DNA of 64,000 bases from Chrysogorgia sp. JL179-B06 (taxonomy: Eukaryota; Cnidaria; Anthozoa; Scleralcyonacea; Chrysogorgiidae), in the NCBI GenBank assembly GCA_035772405.1, contig JAYKKM010000123.1:3199501-3263500 (forward strand), given 5' to 3'. Shown one piece after another: positions 48,198-59,409 of this stretch. How positions within the stretch are numbered: the first letter of the stretch is position 1; each line of letters begins with the position of its first letter. Both the position numbers and the translations under genes were made by a program. Below the pieces are notes generated by a model that saw only the letters and a program-made list of their open reading frames with translations, was not told the origin of the DNA and did not search any database.

Positions 48198-49110
48198 ACA
48201 TTAGAAGACGCGCCCGGAGAAAGTGTGTACTTTATGCTTGCAAAGTGTGACAATTGTTTTTGCCCCAATTCGGCAAACCTATGGGCAAACGCACATCCTT
48301 CTTTAAATATAGGCTTTCTAAGGAGATCAAAAAAGCGATTTACAAAGACGCTTTTCGAAATGTTCGCGAACCAAAGAAACAAACATCCGGTGTGACCGTG
48401 TGAGCATGCCATAGTGATGTTGACCGTCAATGCATGTGCAGGAACTGTATGTACGAGTGTAGAACCGATCATTCGTTAATAAAGTAATTTCTGATGAAAT
48501 AAAAGATTGAAATGAAAGAAACGCGAGAGCCAGCGACGCATGCGGAGGCATTGTACGACAGACGGTTTACCTTTCTAGATTACGATATTAATTAATTTGA
48601 ATTAGATTACGATATTACTGATTACGATATTACTGGTTTATTAATTACTGGTTTTAGCAGCGTTCGAACGTTCTATTCAGCCATTCGAACGGTTCTAATC
48701 AGCCATTTGAACGGCGTTTAGCAGCGTTCGAACGATTGTAGTCAACCGTTCGAACGGTTCTAGTCAGCCGTTCGAACCGCGTTTAGCAGCGTTCGAACGC
48801 TTACCGAACGCCGTTCGAATGCGTTTGAACGGCGTTCGAACGGCGTTTTCAAGGCGTTCGCGAAAACGATAAGGTATGTTTTCCCATGGAGGGTCACTGT
48901 TTTAAATCCAATAATAGTTCGCCTGAAACCGAGTAACATAACAATCTGAGTTAAATTTCTCAAAGATTATCTTGTCGCAGGCTGGTCGATAGCTAGTTTT
49001 CCGAGGTTGATCGCAAGGCATCATGGGACAGTTACCTCAATTATTGAGGCACATGTCCCACAATGCAAAAGCGCAAAATTAGACAGTTTCTCCGGGCTCA
49101 TCTTGTCATG
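48198..49110. mobile_element. 913-bp insertion in unit A2 with TTCGAA-rich minisatellite
   Basis: Defined exactly by comparison with A1 (GTTGATA|ATTCTACCC). Ends share AAGA-G-GCCCGGAGAAA in inverted orientation, and the target may be TA (right copy TG). It contains a minisatellite (48655-48868) of GTTCGAACG palindromes spaced by CAGC/AGTCAGC linkers. It also has an imperfect hairpin, GGGACA…CCTCAAT/ATTGAGG…TGTCCC (about 49022-49060). No transposase. Confidence 0.75.
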
Positions 49111-49594
49111 ATTCTACCCACATTAATGGACTACAGTGATGTGGAGCTGGCAGGAATTTGGATAACTAAAGTAAATATTGATGATCATAATCAGAGGTCT
49201 CTATGCATGTCAGGGAAACTGACCTTTCCTAAGTCGGGACTTGAAACTGATTGGTTTACAGAAATCCTAAGTTTTGTACCTCTTGTAGTAGAAGCAAGTT
49301 ACATTGTGTAATGCTAGTTAGGAAATTCTGTGGCATTTTAACATCATATCTACTGGTAAAGAGCTAGTTTCCATATTTCAATTAATCTGTTCATACATAC
49401 AGTACACGCTGTAGCATCATTATCTATTGCATTAATTGACAATATGTGAAAGATATACAACTTTTGAGTTAAAATTAGTTTTTGTAACATTGTACTGTAC
49501 ATTTATGAATATATTGAATATATTGATACCAGTGTTAGCATTCAAGGTGCCATCCTGTATAAATATTATTGTATTATTCTTATTATACTTATTC

Positions 49595-49626
<32 letters not shown>

Positions 49627-49994
49627 GATAATACTAATAATGATAATGCATTAACAATAATACTAATAATAATAATGCCTAATGCAGATTGCAGATACCA
49701 TATTTGATACCATGTAACCATGTAACATACCAGATACCATGTAACAAAGCATATATTTGACATTGTGTACTATAGTATCTAAATTATATTACCATGCACA
49801 TATATAACCTATATTCAGGATGCCATGCCTAGTCTGCTTGTAAATAATGATCTAGCTAACACAGTACTTGTTCAATCGCTAACAATTTCTGCAGACATAC
49901 AGGTAGTAGACATACATGTTGTCATGTACCCAATGTCAACATAATAAAAACTAGACCCCAAGGATAGTGCAAAGTTTCATATCATATAACTATG
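49111..49994. repeat. Remainder of segmental duplication A2
   Basis: 49111-49640 matches 39847-40350, 49635-49790 matches the end of B1 (42690-42833), and 49785-49960 matches 45219-45400. Thus A2 looks like the arrangement before unit B was added between these blocks. Confidence 0.85.
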
Positions 49995-50795
49995 TTAAGG
50001 TTACAGGACACCTTTTGCGGCTCTCCTCGGAGAATCGCTACTGCGCGCTTAATATAATTCCGATTCTTATGAAATTTTCAGGAAATGTTCATTACTGCAT
50101 GTAGAATATGAGACAATTGTAAAATTGACAAACAATACAATAATTTATGAATTATATGAGTTAATATTAAATCACGGTACCTCCGCGTCGCTGAGTTGTT
50201 TTCCTTCCGGTTTTAAGATATATTTTTGAAAATGCCATTTTTATACAGCTAAATAGTTGATCTAAAAGACTGTGTCCGGAATTTTTTTTTAATTTCGCCG
50301 TTCGTCTAATATAGGGATTTCTTTGAGGCATATCTTATATTTCAGATTTTTTTTAATGAATCTCTCATAATTCACTAAATATATAAAATTAAAAAAATTC
50401 CAGACACTTTTTAAGCTGAAATCTCCATCTACAGTATATGCTGTAAAAATTTCAGAAAAATCCGTTAAAACCGACAGGAACGCAACTCTCTTGAAAATCA
50501 GTAATTGTCGAAAACATATTCTCGAGAAAATTGAGTTTGAATAGTGCAGGGCTTTTCGCGGATTTTTCTCAATACTTGACATTCCCACGCCCCTTTCTAA
50601 TGTAATTAGCAAATCTATTTGTATAATACTTTTTGACCAATGATAGTCGAGACATAAAGTAAGTTTGTTTTGACAGCTCGATTGCTCCACTATAAATAAA
50701 TCACAATATGAAATTCTGCACGCGCTAACGAGTGACGGAGACAAAGTTGAGCCTCACTTTAACAGTTATTATAGTTGAATATATAAGTCTATAGT

Positions 50796-52362
50796 ATGCC
50801 TAGAAAGAGAAAGGAAAATAAGATATCCTCGCAAACGTTAACGGCGAAGCCAAAGCCGGCTAAGGCATCGCAAACAAAGGCAAAGGCGAAGAATAAAACA
50901 ACAGCAAAGCACGATAAACCAATGTCGAACTCGCGTGATCTTGAAAGTGATGTTTTGACGCAAATGAAGAAGGAAGGGTAAGTGTTAAACATTAATATAC
51001 TTTAACTTGTGTGCACCTAAATACAATTTGTAGTATCTGGTACTTATATATGGTATAATTTTCAATGCAGATATGATGGCAAACAATTCGTCAATCATTT
51101 AAAAGCAGGAGTTCTAGATCGCCTTAATAAAAGAGGAAAACCCCCACGAATGGTTCGCTATTTCTTTTACTGTGCATGGGCACATGCTTTAATCGTAAGT
51201 TAGATTTTGACTGATTTGCTAGTTGGCTTTGCGTGTAATAATGTAATTTGTGAGAGATTTTTATATATCGTATTCTAAACTGCCTGTATGTTGACTTGGG
51301 ATGAAAAGTAGCATAGTTTCCGTGATAATGATTGTTTATCCGAAAATACCGTGTAATTTTCTAATTTTAGCGAAACAATGTGGGACCGATTGATTCAGAG
51401 TATTCATTTCCATCTGTGGTCTTAAAGTTCATACGAGATATTGCACCGGGGGATATCAAAGGAGAGATAAGAGAGGTAAGCTATAGGCTCCAAATAACGG
51501 AAATATGCCAGTAATATATTTATTGACGATTTGTAAATCGAAGTGACAAATCGTTAGTGACTATATATACTGTATAAGCGCATTTGATCATATAAGCATA
51601 TGCTATTTTGCGCCATATAAATATTATGAATTGTAAAAAAATATGATATATTAATTACCCGGTATCGTTTCATATAGTTAGTATTATTTTAGTCTAAAGA
51701 CAGCAAATTATAAAGCAATTGCAATTATAACGTTTATTATATATAAAAGCTTTTTGTATGACATAATTTTTAGTATTAGTAATATTGAAAAACTGTAAAT
51801 TTCAATCACAGTCACAGATGCTTTGTTTTTACCTGAGCTCGATGATTTAGCCTTTACTGGCTTTATAGGTTTATAGAATAATCTGACTGCATATAATAAT
51901 ACTGTTAAACCTACACAATTCAATATTAATTTTAACACTCAATAAATAAGGAGCAGATTATACATGATTTTGGTTAAAAATGTGGCAAACTTCCTGATTA
52001 AATGCCTACTGTATCTTCAGCCAGTGTTATCTGATTTTTTGGGTTGCTTGGCAAAAAACAATATTACATGTAGATTTTATCCTGCACGACTATAAGCGAG
52101 TTGGCTCAGCTGAAGCAACAAGCAGGATCCCGGCAAAGAGGGCCAACTGGCTCAACTTGCTTGCCATGTAATAGAAAATTTAGTACTCACTAGTACATTA
52201 TCAATACTAACTGTACTAACTATATACCCTGTATTTAGCAAATAATGTGTATTTTACATTATTTCATTTTTATATGTTTAGGATGCATACTCTGTTCACA
52301 TGGTGGAATTTTGTGAAGCATTAAAAATCCCAAAGTTGAATAACAGGAACACTGAAGATTAG
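50796..52362 (+). CDS. Kolobok accessory protein, four exons, 163 aa, function unknown
   Basis: Exons 50796-50977, 51071-51194, 51371-51475, 52282-52362; every junction is GT..AG with a matching phase. The first exon gives a Lys-rich tail (MPRKRKENKISSQ…AKPKPAKASQTKAKAK). Later exons give a compact, conserved-looking region: 'YDGKQFVNHLKAGVLDRL', 'PPRMVRYFFYCAWAHALI', 'FPSVVLKFIRDIAPGDIK', 'VHMVEFCEALKIPKLNN'. No C2CH THAP zinc finger is seen, unlike the second protein described for other Koloboks. The basic tail suggests nucleic-acid binding or nuclear localisation; that is inference. It ends 322 bp from the convergent transposase gene. Confidence 0.75.
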
Positions 52363-52684
52363 GACAATAGATTTATAAATTAGTGAGCATATACGAATCC
52401 ACCCATGGCTTACCCCCCAAATTTGCTTGGATGGCAATAATTAATTCCCTCTTATAGCCAATTACAGTGAAGCATTACTTATAACTCCATGAGGTTTTTG
52501 TTTTTATCATCTGCTTTCCTCAAGGTGCGACTGGGACTAATTGTGGATATATTTGGTATATGTATTATATAAAACTTGGAGGATTACAATGGTATAGACA
52601 AAGTATTCTCATTTCCCACACCTGGAAAACTGATGATATACATACATTATGTCACCTATCTTAGCTACCTATTACTTAGTATTC

Positions 52685-55600
52685 TTATTTTTTACTGTCC
52701 GACCTTTTTTTTCCTGATTGTCCTTTATTTGCAATTGTGGGATAGAATGATTGGGATTGGTATTGCACACCTTCTTTGTGTATGAAAGCATCAGCCTTCT
52801 TTGATTTCATTCTCTTATATCTCTTTCTTCTTTCTTTCACTTTGCATCTATCCTTGTACTCAGCACCATAGACACGATTTTTGTCAATTTTCATGAAGGC
52901 TTGTTGCATGCTTTCATTCACTGGCACACCAACCATTGGTAGTAGTTGAGAATATATGACTTCCACTCCACAATTAAATAATAAAGCACCAAGATTAACC
53001 GCTATGCTATTTTCCATTTGTGACGTAAATTGGTCTTTTGGAGCTATACCCCAAATGACATGGTGTAGACTTTCGTTTGCATTTTGTGTTGAGCAACTTT
53101 CACACCCAGCAAGGAAATTCTTGTCTCCTAGCTTGTCAAAGACTGGTTTAATAACCTTTACGACAGCAGGGGGCAGAGGGTTCTTGATGGGTATATGAGT
53201 CTTTGTTTTCAGGGCCACATCTCTCTGAAAGCTGCACCATGAATCCGGGCCAGGTGGGCAACAGTGGTGTTGAGGTTTGTCCTCGGTACTTGAGTAATGT
53301 AGCAATATTGCATGGGTAGCTTTGGACATTGCTGCAGAATCACCTTTATTTTGTCGAATGCACAATCCATAAAAGCATTGAATTGTGTCAATTCTTGCTA
53401 TTGTGAGCCTGCCTGTACCACCAAGACACTTGCCATCATCTAATTTTCTCCCTGATAGAAGTTAACATATTTGTGTCACATGCAATTTCAAAAAAAATGA
53501 CATGATTATTCATTACAGTATTAAACATAATAAACTTATTTTTGGCATGACAAATTTTTAAAACTTCTTTAAATATAAATCAATAATGCTTAAAGTTGCA
53601 GTCAAGTCTTTAATTGTTTGCATTTTGATTAAATCAATATGGATGACAATTCCAATTTAAAATATGTAGAACAACATGCAATTGTATCACATGTGCAGAA
53701 TGGACTTGACTGCCACTTTAAAGAAAACATTGGCAATATTGTCATTGTCATTGTCAATACCGGTATTGTCAATGTTGTCATTGTCAATATTGACAATATT
53801 GTCATCAATATTAGTTAGTTACGTAATTTTTGTGAACAATTTTTAACTCTAAAAATGTTGTTTTACGATGTAATAATGCTGATTTATTGCTGAACAAATA
53901 TTGTAACTTGTGGACACCCGGTATACTGGTAAATTAGTCACTCAAGTAGAAAGCATTTTATATAGACATTATATATTTTTCATATTCTTTGATATTCATT
54001 ACACTGTATAGATACGTTTGTGCAAAATGTCTCTAAATTGATTTGTACATTGCAATATCTAATCTAGCCTCTCAAAATCCAGAATAAAGGACGTCAACTT
54101 TTGACATGCATGTTAAATGTTTATCCATTTTCTCTCATCCTCTCACATTTCAATTAAGAAACTGCAGAAAGTCACCTTTGAACTTCAACGCCTCTGTAAT
54201 GATCTATTTTACTCTATGTAGCATAATCAAAGGCAATGGTGAGCATAAATGGGTAAAAGATCTAGAGCCCTAAATAGAATGGATTCTAAAAAAGTGCTAG
54301 CCTAAAACCACACTAAAAAATATACATATATACAACAGTTTCCCGCGACTGCTCAGAAATGCGGCATGGTATGTTTGTTAATCTCCAGTTGGCTTCAAGT
54401 AAAGTTATCTATAAAATAATTTGATATAGTTACCTTTATAATCTTTAACAAGTGATCGAAGATTAGAACCCATCCTTTTGGTAACATGTGATATGCAGTC
54501 GACTTTTGGAACATACACGGTGGGGCCATAGGGTTTCTCAACACAAACCTTACTATAGGAACTGCTGTCTCCATCGCCAATAAATGGAGTGTATCTTATA
54601 TTGTGATTCTCTACTGACCGTGAGTACAGTCTAAGTACGCCAGAAGCTTCCATTGCCTGAAAAGTATTTGATTTGTTATGAAAGGACTATTTTCATAGTT
54701 TTTGTTATAAAAGCTCATATTTTACATTAAAAAATAATGAGTATAGTAAGATTGTTTATATTGTTTGGACGTTTGGTTTACCTGAGCGCTTCCATCATGA
54801 TTTGTCATACAATCTGGCTCGTGTTTGATGTACCAGTCGAAGAATTCTAACTTGGAAATGTCACACTGGGCACGTTTGTCTTCCATCTTTTTGCAACTAG
54901 GACAAGAACTTGTCATGAATACAACATCAACTATTTTGCCGGTATCTTCCGATATGGCTGCTACAACCCCGTCCCTGGCAGACCATCCCCTGCTACTCCA
55001 CGAGGCGTCAAAACTTGTAGCCATATCGACAAGTTTTTTATCAAGTTCTTCATCAGTACATTCAGGAATCTTGCCACAATCTCGCATTAATTGTTTGGCT
55101 TCTAAGGCGGCATCTTTAATGCTGATTTTTTTTAAAACTTCCAGTTTCTCCCCCAACAATTGTGTGTGCTTATCCCACGTATAAACGGGTGAAGGAACAT
55201 TTAGAATCGCAAAACATTTTTCTGCTGCAGCTCTCCCTTTGCCAATTGCTCGAAAAGCAACGACAGACGATACATTTATATTGTACTTGTGTCCCGTCCG
55301 TTCCGATGTTGGTGTTGGAAATCGTGTTCGATGAGACACACAAGCATAATTGGTGCAAGAATACAACCACATCGCCGCCAAGCCTTGTCTTGAGCCTCTC
55401 TTTTCTAAGAGCGTCAAAGGGCTGTGACAATCCTTGCATACTGCCGCATTTTCGAGCAGTTCTTGTAAGCAAACAACGCTAATAATAAAGTTGCCAGTAA
55501 CAAGCGATTCATACTCAGCGCCGCACTCGACTGCAGGTTCAATATCAGTGAAATGTTCTGAACACTCCGAATCGGAATCAAGTTCGTCCGCTTTACGTTT

Positions 55601-55867
55601 AAGGAGACTGTCCTTCCCGGTCTCTATCTTTTTTCTGCTTCTAGACGCGGAGCATGTTAAATTCGGATTATCGTTGATGATCTTTTCACTCAGCAATCCA
55701 GGCCACTGTTTGTCTTGATTGAAGAAGGAACCTTTGTCGGTAGCTGCTAAAATTTTCTTATTTTCGGGTAACAATTTGGTCTTAAACTTAGGGTTCTTTC
55801 TCGATTTTGTTGTCTTACAAAACGAATTTGAATTTTGCCTCTTAGCTCTAGATTTATTGCATGGCAT
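52685..55867 (-). CDS. Kolobok-type DDE transposase, three exons, 691 aa
   Basis: Exons 55867-54782, 54656-54434, 53451-52685 (minus), with GT..AG junctions in matching phases, entirely open. The start is MPCNKSRAKRQ at 55867. Parts in order: a basic N-terminus; a Cys cluster (C-x2-C … C-x4-C, about residues 120-165); 'YNINVSSVVAFRAIGKGRAA'; the first catalytic Asp in 'SFDASWSSRGWS'; a CPSC motif; the second Asp in 'FIGDGDSSSY' (exon 2); then 'CCPPGPDSWCSFQRD'; the catalytic Glu in 'QNANESLHHVIWG'; and a Lys/Arg-rich tail. The layout matches the invertebrate Mutator-like/Kolobok transposase family at normal length. It catalyses cut-and-paste at TTAA. Nothing in the sequence argues against activity. 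Confidence 0.9.
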
Positions 55868-56156
55868 AACGGCGTTGTTGAGAATTGTTTGGAAAACCCG
55901 CCAAAAATATAGCGTGTTATACAAAATATAAACACAGCCACGAAATCGACAAGTCTGTCAATCAAATTAATTTGACTAACGCGGTTTCCCGCCACGGATG
56001 GTCAGCGTGTAAAACATTTTACCCCATAACTCAGAGAGTTTTTAAATTTTTCGCATCAAAATTTGTAAAATGATAGTTGCAATAGTAAGATTTCAAAAAC
56101 ATCATTTTATTTATTTTTTCAATTTTTGAGCCGCAAAAGGTGTCCTGTAACCTTAA

Positions 56157-57240
56157 GTTGTAATGTACAGTAGAACATGTGATCGTACTTTACAGCAATG
56201 AGCAATCAACAGTGCTTCATTAATAAATAGCTAAAAATTTTGGGGTTCAAAATCAATATGTTTTAAGCTTCGAAAACGGTTGGCAATATATTATGTTGTT
56301 TGCTTATAAACAAGGAATGTGGCAAGGGAATTGATGAACATGTACACATAATTAGTAAAACGCTTGAACTTGTTATTTCAAATTATTTATTTAGCCTTTT
56401 AATTGGGCGATACATGCATGTAATACGTTGTACCAAATAATAGGAACTCCTCATATTATGGATATAACACATTTCTGGTAATTTATGTTCAATTAACTTT
56501 TAGTCAAGTTATCATTAGCATTTATTGAGTTGTTTAACAGTTAATCCAGCACAGTAGCACCAACTAGCACAGCTGTAGTTTTAGTCATCTGTAGCTTCTA
56601 GGACTTGCAAAATGTTATTAAGTTTTGCTGATCAGTAATCAGATATACCACAATTCATATATTTAGTCATTTTGAGTGATCGATGTTGACTTTCTTGGTC
56701 TTTTTGGTAGTTTGTGAATGGAGTGATTAACAAGATTTAACCCCAAAAGTTTATTCAGGCAAAATCCACAAGTTTGCGAGTTGATTGACCAGTACAGCAT
56801 GAACAATATATGTACATATATCCATGTTGTTTTTCGTTGGATTGTTTATAATCTGCAATGTGTATCTGTATACAGAATGTGTGCACACAGCATATATACA
56901 CCATAATATGGGCATAACAAGTAACTTGGTTTTCACAAAACGACTTTAGTAGTTGACAATTCCAACTGCATGGGACTTGTTTATGTCCTCCTGATATACA
57001 AGCTTGAATTTCGTTCTTTTATAATCGCAGTACCAAGAATGTTCAATATTTATCAATTGGACCATTTTGTCTGACATTTTAGCTGCAATGAGAATTAATT
57101 AAACAATTTATCAGTCAATATTTCAATTATTTTGATGTAATAAATCAGATTATGTAGCTTAGAAAAGTGGGAAAGTGATTTCAATTCAAAAGGGGTGGAT
57201 AATTTAAACGAGACTTACCTATGGCACACATTGTGGATGC
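56157..57240. other. Spacer between Kolobok and Helentron
   Basis: AT-rich; no coding or structured repeat recognised. Confidence 0.5.
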
Positions 57241-57251
57241 AGCCAGGAAGG

Positions 57252-57324
57252 GGGAACCAGGTAGTTCTACCTCTGGTCCCTATCCAATAGGAGTTTGTTT
57301 ACCCCCTGGTAGTGGGGCAGGGGT
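57252..57324 (-). terminator. Two GC-rich hairpins, candidate Helentron 3' terminus
   Basis: An imperfect hairpin at 57252-57280 (GGGAACCAGGTAG / CTACCTCTGGTCCC) and a CCCCTG/CAGGGG hairpin at 57302-57323, about 200 nt beyond the end of the endonuclease frame. Helitron-type elements end in hairpins that stop rolling-circle transfer. The exact end is not established. Confidence 0.45.
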
Positions 57325-57509
57325 CTTTGATATTGACCTCAGTTCGTTAATTATTTCAACTGTAGTAAATCTAATTATTTCTACATATTCCATTTAGATC
57401 TATAATAATTGAATTAACATTGTATTGTGATATTGAGGTTATTACTTTTTCTTTTGTAATTATGCATATTATATGTTGTAATTGAGACGTTTAAATATTA
57501 ATACTAAGT

Positions 57510-59409
57510 GGATGAATCATATCAAAGAAACAAAGATAGGTTTATGATCACTAAAATATGATTCTAGAACCACTGCAGTAAATTCTTTCAGGAATATTTG
57601 TGTAAATATGATCGATTTGTGTTTTATAATCAGTTGTCATCTGGTTAAGAAGCTGTACATAATGTTCTTGCTCACTTAAATATTTACAAAGAGTCTTTTT
57701 CTCAGAGGAATTTTCCATAAAATTGATATTGAAATCACCAAGCATAATAACAGGAGTATTACAATGACTTAAAACGTTATCATGAAGATATTTCAATGCA
57801 TCAATTAATTTTGAGGTATTTACTTTTGATTTTGATCGATAAATTCCAACAATGTGTAAACTATGAACTGGCTTATCAACTTTATTACTGTTATTTCCAC
57901 ATCATTATAGATACACCTCAATGGAGCAGACACACATTGTACATTAATTTTTATATAAACAGCAGTTCAATATGGTTTTCTTGTAGTACTTTGTGGCAGA
58001 AAATCGTTTCGGAAAAGCTGAAAACCAGGGACATTATACAATTCATTACTGTCGTTGATGCACAAAGCAGTTTCTACACAAATATTCACATCAGCTGCTT
58101 TCACATTGTAGTCACATGCAACATCAGCTATATGCAGATGTAATGATCTCACATTATGGAATAATATTTTGAAACTGGTTGCGTCAGCAGTATCTAATTT
58201 GTAGAGAAAAGGAATGTGACTATTTATAAATGAAGAGGTTGTTCTTAATCTTGACATTTCCTCTTGTACTCTCTTGCTAACAGCTATTTTATTTTCATGA
58301 AAATGAAGGATATGTAACCCAGTTATGCTTCTTAATCTACTAAGGGCAACATAATGCATGTGTTCTCGTTTACAAGATGGGAGATCAACAACTGCTTCAT
58401 TGAGAGTATCATTTGGAATTTGTTTCTTCAATCTTTCTTTCAAATCGTCAGATAAATCCCCAAGTATGATATCTATTGCTTTAACTTCAACTTTTTGATT
58501 TAAAGATTTATTAATAATTTCAAGATTATGTTGGTTTACAGCTACGATAGTACTAAACAAGTGAGTAGCAGCATTTGTTACTGTGCTTTTGCCAACACCA
58601 GCACCTCCACTTAGGAACAGCCTTAATGGTTGATTATTAGTTTTAACAGAATGCAGTACATGGTAAAACAACTCCTTTTGCTCAATGTTCAGTGACTGGA
58701 CAAGTTTTCTAAAGACTTCATCCTTCAATCTTTTCATAACAAGTTCTTCATTATCATTTGTCCTAGGATTAATACCAATATCATCCATCAAGTCATATTC
58801 ACTATGTTGCTTATCTTTACCAGGATCAAAACATCCAAACAATTCACTAGCTTTTGAGCCAATTTGCTGATCTTGTTCATCTCTATGTTGTGCATTAGGG
58901 GCAACATTAGTATGCTCTTCATTTTCAATATTCTCAATGGCCTTATCAAGAACTTCTGTATGATTATCATACTGTTTTCTGTTCTGTTCTATAACATGTT
59001 TAAGTAGTTCAAATTGTTCTTGGTATGTTTCTACTTTTTGCAAGAGATCTTTTTTTTCATCTCTCCAACGAGTATAAAGCATTATTTGTTCCCTACAATA
59101 CTTTTCAGGGTCTTTGTTCTTATTAAATCTCACTGACCGTATGATTGTTGGTATTCGTCTCTTAACAAGTACCATTCCTCCTTTCAATTCATACTCACCT
59201 TTCTCACAAATTGCCTCTTCATTATCAGACAGATGATCATCATCAACATTGTCATTAAAATTATTTTCCAAAAGATAATCATCAGATAACAAGTTCACTA
59301 CTTTAGCTTTCTGTGTTGTACTTGGCTGTTTAAGCTCTTTCTTGCAATTATACCATGCAGCAAAATCTGCCAAGCACACATTTTCTAACTGTGTTGGTGT
59401 GTTGGTCAA
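57510..59409 (-). pseudogene. Helentron helicase (internally deleted) and AP-like endonuclease
   Basis: Minus strand. Walker A 'LFLSGGAGVGKSTVTNA' (about 58610-58560) is followed at once by 'LFSTIVAVNQHNLEI', normally far downstream. Then comes the C-terminal 'HYVALSRLRSITGLHILHF' and 'VQEEMSRLR'. Walker B (DE-box) and the region before the last motif are missing, yet the frame stays open. An exonuclease-endonuclease-phosphatase domain follows: 'FKILFHNVRSL', 'VETALC' (catalytic Glu), 'VIMLGDFNINF', 'QIDHIYTN' and 'SDHKPI', over one stop and two single-base frameshifts to about 57510. Helicase plus EN downstream of Rep defines the Helentron (Helitron2) group. Confidence 0.85.

Larger units (their letters stand above)
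49999..56152. mobile_element. Complete two-gene Kolobok-type DNA transposon
   Basis: Perfect 25-bp TIRs (49999-50023 GGTTACAGGACACC…, 56128-56152 its complement) are flanked by TTAA on both sides (49995-49998, 56153-56156). Subterminally, GTGTCCGGAATTTTTT (50270) and AAAAAAATTCCAGACAC (about 50391-50407) form another inverted pair. Inside are two convergent spliced genes with every exon open. TTAA duplication plus a DDE transposase of the invertebrate 'Mutator-like' (PF20700-type) family fits Kolobok. piggyBac is excluded by the protein. Confidence 0.9.

Noticed and set aside
50289..50744. 151-aa minus-strand open frame inside the Kolobok left part
   Set aside because: No recognisable domain. 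It lies opposite the leader of the accessory gene and spans an inverted pair; probably chance, although low confidence either way.
52956..53198. Plus-strand frames over the transposase exons (also 54825-55184, 55162-55482)
   Set aside because: Antisense shadows of the well-supported transposase.
49999..56152. piggyBac assignment because of TTAA
   Set aside because: The transposase motifs (SFDASW, GDGDSSSY, QNANES) belong to the Mutator-like/Kolobok type, not to piggyBac.
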